Source: Thermomicrobiales bacterium
Lineage (GTDB): Bacteria; Chloroflexota; Chloroflexia; Thermomicrobiales; UBA6265
Direction of reading: 5' to 3'
Length of the DNA stretch: 64,000 nt
Assembly: GCA_023957115.1 (NCBI GenBank)
Contig: JAMLHN010000025.1
Location: forward strand, 1-64,000
In this document: piece by piece, positions 1 to 9,327 of the stretch
How positions within the stretch are numbered: position 1 is the first letter of the stretch
How the letters are laid out: every line of letters begins with the position of its first letter
Program-made: the position numbers and the translations under genes
The notes under the pieces: generated by a model
The model's database searches: none
Seen by the model: only the letters and a program-made list of their open reading frames with translations
What the model was told of the DNA's origin: nothing

Positions 1-589
1 CGCGCTGGGCTATGTCGGGCTCTGGCATTTCGATCGGTTGACGATCGCGCCCTTTGGCGCCGAGCTCGGGCAGCCGTTCGGACCATCCCACGGGCGATCG
101 AACATCACCCCAATGCTGACCTATCTGACCCACCTCGAAGCGCGCGGAACCACCTCGCTGGCGGAATCGATCGAACGATACGTCCGCGCGCGCAAACGGC
201 CGGGCATTCTCATCATCGTCTCCGATCTTCTTTCCGGCGAACCGGAGGAGATGCGGAGCGTGCTTCGGCTGATACGGAGTCGCGGTTGGCAGGCAACCAT
301 CGTGCAGATCGTTGATCCCGTTGAGCTCGACCCTGTTTCTGCCTTTCCGGCCGATCCGGCCGGTCATTCCCTGACGTTGGAGCTGATCGATCTGGAACAG
401 GCGGGGCGATTGCAAATGACCCCGACCGCGGCAACGCTCGATGCCTACCGGCAGGCCGTGCAAAGCTGGCAGGATCGGATCGACGCAATCTGTGCGGAGG
501 AGCAGATACCGCTCATATCCCTGCAAACGGATTGGGACTTCGAGTTGGTCGTGCTGGGTCTGCTGGCGCAACGCGGAGTTGTCGGATGA
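1..589 (+). CDS. DUF58 domain-containing protein, 3' part
   Basis: The frame is already open at base 2, so the 5' end lies outside the window; about 195 C-terminal residues are visible. The stretch with 'ITPMLTYLTHLEARGTTSLAESIERYV' character (start of the ARGTTSLAESI block near base 155) followed by 'ILIIVSDLL' is the typical second half of DUF58 proteins, which have a vWA-like fold. DUF58 proteins normally sit between a MoxR AAA ATPase and BatA/VWA membrane proteins, and here the next two genes are exactly those VWA proteins. The stop TGA (587-589) overlaps the next ATG (586-588), so translation is probably coupled. A moxR gene would be expected just upstream, outside the window. The biochemical role of the family is poorly known; a chaperone-like function in assembling envelope complexes has been proposed. 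Confidence 0.82.
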   Translation, partial: ALGYVGLWHFDRLTIAPFGAELGQPFGPSHGRSNITPMLTYLTHLEARGTTSLAESIERYVRARKRPGILIIVSDLLSGEPEEMRSVLRLIRSRGWQATIVQIVDPVELDPVSAFPADPAGHSLTLELIDLEQAGRLQMTPTAATLDAYRQAVQSWQDRIDAICAEEQIPLISLQTDWDFELVVLGLLAQRGVVG

Positions 590-2541
590 GCGGCCTCCAG
601 TTTCTGGTGCCATTGGGACTCCTTGCGCTGATCGGTATTCCACTGGTCATTCTCTTGCATATGCGGCATACGACACCGGTGGAACGGACGGTGCCGACCC
701 TGCGCTTCTGGCGGCAGGTCGCACCGGCCCCAACCGACGATGCGCGCTGGCGCAAACCGCCGCTCACCCTGTTGTTGATCCTGCAGCTCGTCGCGGTGGG
801 TGCGCTCGGATTGGCGCTTGCGCGGCCGGCGGTGGCGGATGCCCTGGCCGGATTGACCCAGCGGACCGAACCGCGCCATCTGGTCTTGGTGCTCGATGGG
901 TCGACCAGTATGAGCGCGATCGACGGAGCAGCCGGCGCCGATCGATTCGAAACTGCCAAAGCGATCGCTGGCGACCGGGTCGACGCGTTGCACGACGGCG
1001 ATGTGGCAACCGTGCTGGTATTGGGGACCTCGGTGCAATCGTTCGAGGCGACGGACAGTGCCGGTTTGCGCGTGCTGCGCGAGCGATTGGAGGGGTTGGC
1101 CCTCCCCGGGGGACGCGCGGACCTGAATGCCGCGCTATCGCTGGTCGCGAACCTGCTCCTGCCCGAGCTCGACAGTCGTGTTGTCGTCATCACCGATGGT
1201 GCCGTCGCGGCGGATCCGTCGGTGGTCGGCGGGGTAGCGGCGCCGATCGAGCTCGTGCAGGTTGGCCGGGCGAGCGAGGCCAATCTGGCGGTGGTCGAGC
1301 TGACGGCGCAGGCGTCTGGAGCTGGCGCGGCGCTCTTTGCGCGGCTGGCGAATTTCAGTGATGAGCACGCGACGGTCACAGTGTCGGTCCTGGCCGATGG
1401 TGTCCCGGTCGATTCGCAGACGGTGCAGATCGATGCCAACGAGACGATCGACTTCACATCGGATCTGCTTCCGGCAGGTGTGTCCCGGCTCAGTGTCGAG
1501 CTTCGATCCGAGGACGTGCTGCCACAGGACAATCGGGCAGAGCTGATCCTGGCGCGGGAGAGCGATCTGGCCCAGCGCATCCTGCTCGTGTCGGACACGC
1601 CACTGGTGTTGCAACGGGTGCTGAGCGCGCTTCCCGGTGCGCAGGTTACGACGATCTCGACCGCCGATCATCTGATTGGGAACACGGGCGACGGTCCTTA
1701 CGATCTGCTGGTCTTCGAGGCGTATACCCCGGAGAACGCGGGCGATGTGACGGCCCCGGCGGTTTTTGTGCGCCCACCGGTGGATGGTCTCTTCCCGGCG
1801 ACTGGGGTGACCCCGATAGCCACAGTCCAGCATGTCCGCGCGGGCGACCCGTTGCTGAATGGGGTCGATTTGACCGGGATCAGCTTTGTCGAAGTTCCCA
1901 CGCACACACTCGCCGAGGGTGACATCGCGATCGTCGATGGAGAGAACAGTCCGCTGATCTATGGCGGGACGGTTCCCGGCGGGTCGGAACCGATGGTCGT
2001 CCTGGCGTTCGATCTGCAGCAGAGCCTCCTTCCCCAGCGGATCGCGTTTCCCATCTTGATGACGAATGTAGTGCGCGCGCTGGCGCCGGCGGCGTTGCCC
2101 GCGTCGGCCATCCTGGGCGAGCCGGTCGTCATCGAACCACGAACAGGCGCCGAAACGATCCGTGTGACCGCCCCGAGTGGCACCGAAACCGAGCTCCCCG
2201 CTGGGGACGAAGCCGGCGGAACGGTCCAGCGAGCGATCTATCCCGCAACGGGCGAAGCGGGCGCCTACTCCGTGGAAGAGCTCGATCATGGTGGCGAGGT
2301 GACGGCGTCCGGCGTTTTCGTAGTCAACGCGGGGCATCCGGCGGAATCGAATCTGCGTGCGAATCCCGATCTTCCGGGCGCACTCGCGCTGGCGGAATCT
2401 GACGCCGGCAGGCAGTCGTCGGGCCAGCCCCTGGGCGATCTCTGGCCGTTACTGGCAGCGGTGGCGCTGGGGGCGCTTGTGCTCGAATGGGTTTGGGCGA
2501 ACGGCGGCTCGTTCGGCCAATGGAGAGGAGCGCGGGCGTGA
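586..2541 (+). CDS. BatA-like membrane protein with VWA domain
   Basis: A 651-residue protein starting at the ATG overlapping the DUF58 stop. Residues 5-25 and 60-80 are two membrane segments of the BatA N-terminal type (LVPLGLLALIGIPLVILLH). A von Willebrand A domain follows from about residue 98, with a MIDAS metal site DGSTS at 104-108 and a second strand ending in VVVITDG. A long extracytoplasmic beta-rich region follows, and a last membrane helix lies near residues 615-635. This is the normal architecture of the membrane partner in MoxR/DUF58/VWA operons. Its 3' end overlaps the GTG of the next gene by 4 bases (GTGA), so the three genes form one translationally coupled unit. The molecular role in this phylum is unknown. 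Confidence 0.85.
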   Translation: MSGLQFLVPLGLLALIGIPLVILLHMRHTTPVERTVPTLRFWRQVAPAPTDDARWRKPPLTLLLILQLVAVGALGLALARPAVADALAGLTQRTEPRHLVLVLDGSTSMSAIDGAAGADRFETAKAIAGDRVDALHDGDVATVLVLGTSVQSFEATDSAGLRVLRERLEGLALPGGRADLNAALSLVANLLLPELDSRVVVITDGAVAADPSVVGGVAAPIELVQVGRASEANLAVVELTAQASGAGAALFARLANFSDEHATVTVSVLADGVPVDSQTVQIDANETIDFTSDLLPAGVSRLSVELRSEDVLPQDNRAELILARESDLAQRILLVSDTPLVLQRVLSALPGAQVTTISTADHLIGNTGDGPYDLLVFEAYTPENAGDVTAPAVFVRPPVDGLFPATGVTPIATVQHVRAGDPLLNGVDLTGISFVEVPTHTLAEGDIAIVDGENSPLIYGGTVPGGSEPMVVLAFDLQQSLLPQRIAFPILMTNVVRALAPAALPASAILGEPVVIEPRTGAETIRVTAPSGTETELPAGDEAGGTVQRAIYPATGEAGAYSVEELDHGGEVTASGVFVVNAGHPAESNLRANPDLPGALALAESDAGRQSSGQPLGDLWPLLAAVALGALVLEWVWANGGSFGQWRGARA

Positions 2542-5166
2542 GCGTTCCCTTCGATATCACCTTTGCGCGTCCTGGCTGGCTCTGGCTGCTGGCGTTCGTG
2601 CCGGTCATCGTCCTGATCGGGTACCTGGCCGGCCGCAGGCGGGGCATGAACCCGGCAAGCATCTGGTTGCGTGGGGCCGCGGTGGCCTTGCTGGTGCTGA
2701 CGCTTGCCGAACCGCTCTGGTCGTCGGGATCGGCCGCTCCAGCCACGGTCCTGGTGATCGACCGGTCGGCGAGTCTGTCCAATGCGACAACCAGCAGCCT
2801 GGTCGATTGGCTCAATACGGCGCTTGGGCAGGCGGGGTCGAGCGACCGGGCGGCCGTGGTGACCTTCGGCGGCAATGCCGTGGTCGATCAGATGGCATCG
2901 GATGCGGATGAGCTCCAGATCGACTTCGCGAGCTCCGGTCCGATCGATAGCAGCGTGACCGATATTGCCGGCGCGATCTCGATGGCGCGGATGCTGCCGG
3001 TCGGCGATTCACGCCGGATCGTGCTGATCTCCGATGGCGCCGAGAACACCGGAACCGCGATCGATCAAGCCGCGCAGGCGTCGGCGGATGGTGTGCCGAT
3101 CGATGTCCTGGCGGTCGACGGAATCGGCAGTCACGATCTCCGTATTGATAGTGTCTCGGCGCCGGAGAAGGTCTGGCTTGGCGAGCCGATGACCGTCCAG
3201 GCAAACGTGGTTGCCTCCGAGGACGGAAGTGGGACGATCGCGCTGCTGGCCGGCGGTGAACCGGTCTCGACGCAGGAGGTCGACTTCCGAACCGGGTTGA
3301 ACACGTACACGTTCACGGTCGACGCGTTGCCGGCTGGATTTCACCAATTGGACGTCACGGTCGACCCCGGAACGTCGGTTGATTCCTACACAGAAACAAC
3401 AGCCAGCTCTTTGGCGCCGTGGTGCGAGACGCGCCGCACGACTCTTCGTCTCCCAGGAGGGTGCGGACAATTCCTATCTGATTCAGCAACTGGAATCCAG
3501 GGGGGTACAGATTACCCAGGCGGTTCCCGAGGAGATTCCTGAGCGGTTGTCCGAGCTGAGTGTGTATGACGCGATCGTGCTCGACAACATCCCGGCTCCC
3601 GAGCTGACCCTGGGCCAGGTCGCGGCATTGGATGCGAGCACGCGCACCCTGGGACGCGGTCTCGTCGTGATCGGCGGAACGAGCGCCTACGGTCCCGGTG
3701 GATATGCCGATACCCCACTGGAGGATCTGCTGCCAGTCGATGTCAAGGTGACCGAAGGCAAAGAGCGGCAACGGGTCGCTCTCCTGCTCATCATCGACAA
3801 ATCGGGTTCGATGGCGCTCGACCCGGTCGATTCGGTGTCCAAGATCGATATGGCCAAGGAAGCCGTCCAGCTGGCGGCCGGGGCATTGCTGGATGGGGAC
3901 GAGATCGCGATTCTCGCGTTCAACGACCGGCAGCAGTGGATCATGCGGTTGACCAAGATCAACGGTCAGGATGACCGGGACCGGATCAACGCCTCGGTCA
4001 ACGAGCTGAAATCGGATGGCGGAACCGAGATCTATCCGGCCCTCGATGTCGGATTCGATGAGCTCATGAAATCGGATGCCGACGTCCGGCATGTCGTTCT
4101 GCTTTCGGATGGCAAGTCCTCCACGGGAACGCGACAGAGTTACGCGCGTCTCGTGCAAGAAATGCAGCAGGCGGGCACGACGCTTTCGACCATTGCTATC
4201 GGCGACGATGCCGATACCGAGCTCTTGCAGTATCTGGCCGAGGCCGGCAACGGCCAGTATCATCTGGCCGCAACCCCGCAGGATATTCCGCGGCTGACCT
4301 TGCAGGAGGCGCAAAGCGCCGGAAGCCAATCGGTGGTCCGGGGCGAATTCCAGCCGATCCAGACCTCGCCCAGCTCGATCATGCTTGGGTTCGAGCCCAG
4401 CGATCTGCCGTTCGTCGATGGATACAACTACACCGAGCTCAAATCGGGGGCGCAACAGGTGTTGTCCAGCAATCGGGACGACCCGATTCTGGCCAAATGG
4501 CAGTTCGGATTGGGCCGCGTTGTGGCCTGGACCGCAGACGATGGGGTCGATTTTGCCAACGGCTGGCCGGATTGGGAGGGCTATGCCGATTTCTGGGAGC
4601 AGATGATCCAATGGTCGCTGCCCGATCCCGAGCGAGGGCCGATCGAAGTAACGACGGAACGAAGCGGTTCCGACGCGCTCATAACCCTGACAACAAGTGG
4701 CGATGATTCGGTCGATATGTCATCGGTAACGGTGAGTATCGTCGGACCTGATGGTAGTCTGGCAACCGGATTGACCCCCTATCAGTCAGCGCCGGGTTCG
4801 TGGCAGATCAGGGTCGCGAATCCTCAGCCCGGGGCCTATCAGATCTCGATCGATTCGGATGGTGACGAGAACGCTCTGTCTTCGCTCTCGACCTTTTCGA
4901 TCCCGGCCTCTCCCGAGCTGAAACCCGATCCGGATGCCGGCGATCTGATGCGGCAGATTGCCGAGCGAACCGGTGGGCGGGTGCTCTCGCTGGACGATCC
5001 GGGCGCGTTGTTCGACGCTTCCCGAGGCGATGATGATGGATTTCCGAACTACCGCGCGGTCTGGTGGTTGCCGCTTGGGTTGTCGCTGGCGCTGGTCCTG
5101 ATCGAGCTGGCATATCGCTATCGCGCCATCGACCGCCTGCGACGCCCGATCTTCCGGTCGTCCTGA
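2538..5166 (+). CDS. Double-VWA membrane protein, frameshifted
   Basis: The start is GTG 2538 in the GTGA overlap, with GAGAGGAG just upstream. Two N-terminal membrane helices precede a first VWA domain (MIDAS DRSAS, residues 75-79). A second VWA (DKSGSM near residue 420) follows a GATase-1-like segment (YDAIVLDN...VVIGG), and a C-terminal helix (about residues 840-860) ends the protein. The coding frame changes twice between about 3390 and 3445: codons read in frame through SYTE, then as NNSQLFGAVVRDAP one frame on, then as RLFVSQEGADNSYL in the third. Each step fits one missing base. With both restored, the length is 2,631 bases, 876 residues, a normal size for this family. As the reading frame stands the product would be cut at 3542. 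Sequence error is more likely than decay because both halves keep intact MIDAS motifs. Confidence 0.8.
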
Positions 5167-5276
5167 ACGACGTCGGGGAACCAGGTAGCGCCGCCGTTCA
5201 TGGCGACGCTACAGACCATTTGGCATTGGATTTGGATTACGCTGCGGGCCACGGCGGGCGACCATGACAAACGCAA

Positions 5277-5304
5277 GCGCCCGGACGGGGAAGCGTCCGG
5301 GCGC
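5277..5304. terminator. Hairpin between convergent VWA and RND genes
   Basis: Perfect 11-bp stem GCGCCCGGACG (5277-5287) with CGTCCGGGCGC (5294-5304) around a 6-base loop. It sits between the + strand VWA stop (5166) and the - strand RND stop (5330). Read on the - strand it is followed by TTGCGTTTG, so it fits best as the terminator of the RND gene. Confidence 0.6.
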
Positions 5305-5329
5305 GATGCGTGCGTAGACGTGCCGGCGT

Positions 5330-8300
5330 CTATGCAGTTGGTGCGGCGGGCTCCGGAGTGGGAGGTGTTTCCGGCTGACGCCGGCGTATCCACCGGCGCT
5401 TGAGCCCGTCCGCCAGGCTATAGAAGACTGGAACGACCAGCAGGGTGAGCAGAGTCGACGAGACGAGACCACCGATGACGACCCGGCCGAGATCTGAAGC
5501 GATCAGCAGCCCCTCGGTCAACCCAAGCGACAGTGGGATGAGCGCCAGGATGGTGGCGACCGCGGTCATCAGGATCGGCCGCAGACGGGTGAGCCCACCT
5601 TCGACGAGTGCGGTACGCAGATCGTACCCTCGCTCCTCGCGCAGCATGATCACGAACTCGATCAGCACGATGGCGTTTGTCACCACGATACCGACCAGCA
5701 TGAGGATGCCGATCATGGCGCTAAGGCTCAGGGTCGAGTTTGTGACGAAGAGCGCAACGATGGCGCCAATAGCGGCCATTGGCAGACTCGCCAGAATGAC
5801 CATCGGATCGAGCCAGCTCCGGAAGAGCAACGCCATGATGCTATAGACGAGGACAATCGCTATCAGGATTGCCACGATGAGATCGGTGAAGCCTTCGTTG
5901 ATGTCGGAGGCCGCGCCACCGAAGATCACCTCGAGGCCGGCTGGAACTTCGAGCTTGTCGACCGCGGTTTGCACATCGACAGAGACGCCGCCGACATCCT
6001 CGCTGGTGATGTCACCCGAGACGAGGGCGCCTTCACGACCATCGATACGCGTGATCGACGCCGGAACTTCCGCTTCCTCCAGGGTGGCGACCTGATCGAG
6101 CCGGACACCCGGAATGATCTCGAACGCGCTGAGCTCTTCGATCGAGGTCGTGTCCGGGCTGCTGACCAGGAGCCGGACCGGGAAGTCTGTGCCGTCCAGG
6201 TTGACCACCGTCAGCGTTTGGACCGACGAGAGACTCGCAAGCTCCGCGGAAATCTGCTGGGGCGAAACACCGGCCAGACTCGCCTGCTCCGGATCGACGA
6301 TGACCTGCACGGTTGGCTGGGTGGCGGAGAGATTGCTGCCGACGTTGACGACATCTGGGACACCGGCGACTGTCTGAACCACCTGCTCGGTGAACGCGGC
6401 CAGCTCGGTGGCGCTTTCGTCGTTCGCGGCCGAGACCGTGATCGAGACGCCGGAGCTTCCGGTCATACCGGACGAGGTCGAAACGGTGATCCCAGAGCTG
6501 TCCGGGATGTTGCTGGCAATATCGGCCCGCAGTTGATCGGCGGCATCCTGCTTGTTGATCCCGGAGGCAAGATCGACCGTGATCGTGGCGCTGTTGGGCG
6601 ATGTTCCCGAGATCACATTACCGATCGCATTCAGATCGGCGCTGGCTCCAGTGATGACCGTTTGGTACGTCTCGACCTGGTAGTTGCCCAGGAGCTCCTC
6701 GATCTCGAGCGCGCGGTCAGAAACGGCTTGCGCGGTTTCACCCGGCCGCGCATCGACTGAGATCGTGACGATGTTCTCTCCGGAATCGGGCAGGAAGGCC
6801 ACCGGGAGCCGTGGAACGAGTGCAAGGCTGCCGACGAGGAGCAACGCGGCAATGCCGAGAGTCGCGAAGCGATGATCGAGCGCCCAGTTGAGCGTGCGAT
6901 TGTAGATTCGTCCCGGCAGCCATGCGTGCGGGTCTCCTTCCTCATGGAGGCGGACCTTCCCGGCCAGCAGGAAGCGCGAGAGCGTGGGGACGAGGGTAAC
7001 CGCAACCACCAACGATGCGAGCAGCGCGGCAACGACGGCAAGTGCGAATGGCAGGAAGAGCGCCCCGATGATTCCACCGGTAAGGCCAAGCGGCAGAAAG
7101 ACCGCGCAGGTGACCGCGGTGGCGCCGAGGATCGCGATCGTGACCTCGCGCGCGCCGTCACGGATCGCTTCGAATGGCGTTTGCCCATCGGACATATGCC
7201 GGTAGACGTTTTCGAGCACCACGATGGTGTCGTCGATGACACGGCCGATGGCGATCGTGAGACCGGCGAGCGTCATGATGTTGAGCGAATAGTCCATGCG
7301 GTCGAGCACGGCGACGGCGACCAGCAAGGAGACCGGGATCGAAATCGCGGTGATGATGGTCGTGCGCCAGTTGCGCAGGAAGAGGAAGACCACCAGGATG
7401 GCCAGCACACCGCCGATCACCCCTTCTTCGACCACGGCGTTGATCGACTCGGTGATGATGTCGGCTTGATTGTCGAAGACGGACACGGTGACACCGGCCG
7501 GGAGCGTCTGACTGAGTTCTTCGAGCTCCTCTGCAACGGTTTCCCCGATTGCGACGGTATTGGCGGTCTTTTCTTTGGTGACCTGCACGGTAATGGATGG
7601 GTTGCCGTCCGTCCGGCTGATACCCGTTGCCACGCCCGTGATTTGTTCGACCGTGGCAATGTCCCGCAACGGCACCAGGGTTCCATCTGCCGCCGGGATG
7701 GCGAGGGCCTCGATGGCGTCGATGCTGGTGAGCACCGAAATGGTCTGTAGCGGGATGGTGGTGCCGCCGTTTTCGAGCTCGCCGGACGGCAGCATGACAT
7801 TGTTCGCGCTCAGGGTTTGGGCAACGCTGGCATAGCTAATACCACGTGCGAGCAGCTCGGAGCGATCGAGCGTGATGAGAACCTGATCGATCGACCCGCC
7901 GACCACACTGACCGCGGCGACGCCATCGATTTCCTGCAACGCCGGAACAAGATCCCGTTCCGCGATATGTTGCAGCTCGGCCTGATCGAGATCTCCGCGG
8001 ACATCGAACGAGACGACCGGCAGAATGGTTGGGTCGAACGCAATGAGCTGCGTTGCGGCGCTATCCGGGAGATCGATGGTCGCCAGTCCATCGCGGATCT
8101 GACGTAGGGCGTTGTCGATATCGGTACCGATATCGAAGATGTAAAGAATGACCCCGAGATTGTCGACCGAGGTCGACTGGGTTGTGCTCAACCCATCGAG
8201 CTCACTCGTAACGGCTTCGATGGGTGCGACAACGGAATTCGCGACCGACGCGGCCTGATCCCCGGGACTCTGCGCGACCACGACGACGATCGGCAAGTCG

Positions 8301-8434
8301 ATGTCCGGAAGGAGCTCTTGTTTGATCGAAGTTGCCGACCAGAGGCCATACGCGACGACCAGCACGGTCGCCAGCAGGACCATCCAGGCGCGTCGAAACG
8401 ATTGTTCGGTAAGCCAACTGACCAATCTTCTCAA
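5330..8434 (-). CDS. RND family efflux transporter permease (HAE1/AcrB type)
   Basis: A 1,034-residue protein, the usual length for AcrB-like RND pumps. The layout is TM1 (about 16-35), a large periplasmic/exterior loop, a block of helices beginning near residue 340 (VLAILVVFLFLRNWRTTIITAISIPVSLL character), a second exterior loop from about 540, and a final helix block ending near residue 1015. The conserved family segment IGRVIDDTIVVLENVYRHM near residue 400 carries the acidic pair of TM4 used for proton relay. The ATG at 8434 has a strong AGAGGAG Shine-Dalgarno. No membrane-fusion or outer-membrane partner is present, which suits a single-membrane (monoderm-like) Chloroflexota pump comparable to Bacillus SwrC/YerP. 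It is divergent from a TetR gene and probably repressed by it. The substrate is unknown. Confidence 0.9.
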   Translation of the reverse strand: MRRLVSWLTEQSFRRAWMVLLATVLVVAYGLWSATSIKQELLPDIDLPIVVVVAQSPGDQAASVANSVVAPIEAVTSELDGLSTTQSTSVDNLGVILYIFDIGTDIDNALRQIRDGLATIDLPDSAATQLIAFDPTILPVVSFDVRGDLDQAELQHIAERDLVPALQEIDGVAAVSVVGGSIDQVLITLDRSELLARGISYASVAQTLSANNVMLPSGELENGGTTIPLQTISVLTSIDAIEALAIPAADGTLVPLRDIATVEQITGVATGISRTDGNPSITVQVTKEKTANTVAIGETVAEELEELSQTLPAGVTVSVFDNQADIITESINAVVEEGVIGGVLAILVVFLFLRNWRTTIITAISIPVSLLVAVAVLDRMDYSLNIMTLAGLTIAIGRVIDDTIVVLENVYRHMSDGQTPFEAIRDGAREVTIAILGATAVTCAVFLPLGLTGGIIGALFLPFALAVVAALLASLVVAVTLVPTLSRFLLAGKVRLHEEGDPHAWLPGRIYNRTLNWALDHRFATLGIAALLLVGSLALVPRLPVAFLPDSGENIVTISVDARPGETAQAVSDRALEIEELLGNYQVETYQTVITGASADLNAIGNVISGTSPNSATITVDLASGINKQDAADQLRADIASNIPDSSGITVSTSSGMTGSSGVSITVSAANDESATELAAFTEQVVQTVAGVPDVVNVGSNLSATQPTVQVIVDPEQASLAGVSPQQISAELASLSSVQTLTVVNLDGTDFPVRLLVSSPDTTSIEELSAFEIIPGVRLDQVATLEEAEVPASITRIDGREGALVSGDITSEDVGGVSVDVQTAVDKLEVPAGLEVIFGGAASDINEGFTDLIVAILIAIVLVYSIMALLFRSWLDPMVILASLPMAAIGAIVALFVTNSTLSLSAMIGILMLVGIVVTNAIVLIEFVIMLREERGYDLRTALVEGGLTRLRPILMTAVATILALIPLSLGLTEGLLIASDLGRVVIGGLVSSTLLTLLVVPVFYSLADGLKRRWIRRRQPETPPTPEPAAPTA

Positions 8435-8499
8435 CGCATTTCACTCCTCTGGGCACGTCTGCGGAGGGCCGAATCGGCTCGCAATGAAAACACAGAAAA

Positions 8500-8521
8500 C
8501 GGAACCGGAATTCCGGTTCCG
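8500..8521. promoter_or_regulatory. Perfect 22-bp palindrome, likely TetR operator
   Basis: Both half sites are CGGAACCGGAA / TTCCGGTTCCG with no spacer. The palindrome lies in the 178-base gap between the divergent RND and TetR genes, directly downstream of the predicted -10 of the RND promoter. The size and symmetry fit a TetR dimer-pair site. Confidence 0.7.
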
Positions 8522-8526
8522 GGCGG

Positions 8527-8555
8527 AGTATACTTCTCGCATTCGAGGTTGTCTA
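8527..8555 (-). promoter_or_regulatory. Predicted promoter of the RND gene
   Basis: On the - strand, -35 TAGACA (8550-8555), a 17-base spacer and -10 TATACT (8527-8532). Transcription would start at about 8520, inside the palindromic operator, so a bound repressor would block initiation. The same TATAC core also reads TATACT on the + strand (8529-8534) and may serve the regulator gene. Confidence 0.55.
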
Positions 8556-8612
8556 CAGCGTTCACGAATGTCCCTCGTATCGTTCGTACAGATTGTTTGG
8601 CACCGGAGAACG

Positions 8613-9203
8613 ATGGAACCTCAGGTCACTCCCCGGCGTATCGATGCAGTCGAGAATGCGGAGCGCGTACTCATCGCCGCGCTCGAGCTCTATGACGAGC
8701 GTGGATTGCAGGCGGAGGTGCGCGAGATTGCCGCACGCGCCGGCGTGGGGGTCGGTACGGTCTATCGCAACTTTCCCACCAAGGACGATCTGACCAACGC
8801 AGTTTTGCAGCAACTGGTCGATAGGTGGAGCGCGAGCCTCATCGAAGCCGAAACGACTGAAGACTCGATCGGAGCTTTGCGAGCGCTTCTCGCGCACGGT
8901 CTGGAGCTCATCCGCCGGCATCAATGGTTGATGGAGCTCTCGATGCAACCGCAGGCGGTTCAGCCATCGACGATCGAGAAGATGAGAGAGATGATGTCGT
9001 TGCAGCAGGAGGCGCTGGGACGGATCATTGCCCGGGCGATCGACCAGGGGGAGATCCGGGCTGGTATCGATGTGCCGCTGGTGGCGGCCCTCCTTTCCGC
9101 CGCTGCTCATCCAAATGTCTTCGAGCAGGCGGGCGCGGGCCGGTCGGTCAACGAGGTTGCGGATTCGCTGCTGGCGCTGCTCCGGGACGGTATCGGAGCG
9201 TAA
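8613..9203 (+). CDS. TetR/AcrR family transcriptional regulator
   Basis: A 196-residue protein. The start is ATG 8613, preceded by GGAGA. The N-terminal TetR helix-turn-helix runs from about residue 14 to 60, with the recognition segment IAARAGVGVGTVYRNFPTKD near residues 34-53. The C-terminal ligand domain (about 70-196) is variable, as usual for the family. It is transcribed away from the RND exporter and the shared gap carries a perfect palindrome. By analogy with AcrR-type systems it should repress the pump and itself and be released by a pump substrate; this is inference from arrangement. Confidence 0.88.
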   Translation: MEPQVTPRRIDAVENAERVLIAALELYDERGLQAEVREIAARAGVGVGTVYRNFPTKDDLTNAVLQQLVDRWSASLIEAETTEDSIGALRALLAHGLELIRRHQWLMELSMQPQAVQPSTIEKMREMMSLQQEALGRIIARAIDQGEIRAGIDVPLVAALLSAAAHPNVFEQAGAGRSVNEVADSLLALLRDGIGA

Positions 9204-9327
9204 TGTTGCTCTGCTCCTGGTGTGCTCGTGACGGGCCTCATACTCCGGTGGTCTGGGCGTGGGGCGTCTACGTGATCCGAAGCAAGCTGTAGCGGCCGGT
9301 CCTGTGTGTGTCGGCGCTGGTTTCGGG

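Noticed and set aside
6872..7750. 292-codon open frame on + opposite the RND gene
   Set aside because: Antisense frame of a strongly supported transporter; composition (Asp/Arg/Gly-rich, no domain) is typical for shadows in G+C-rich DNA.
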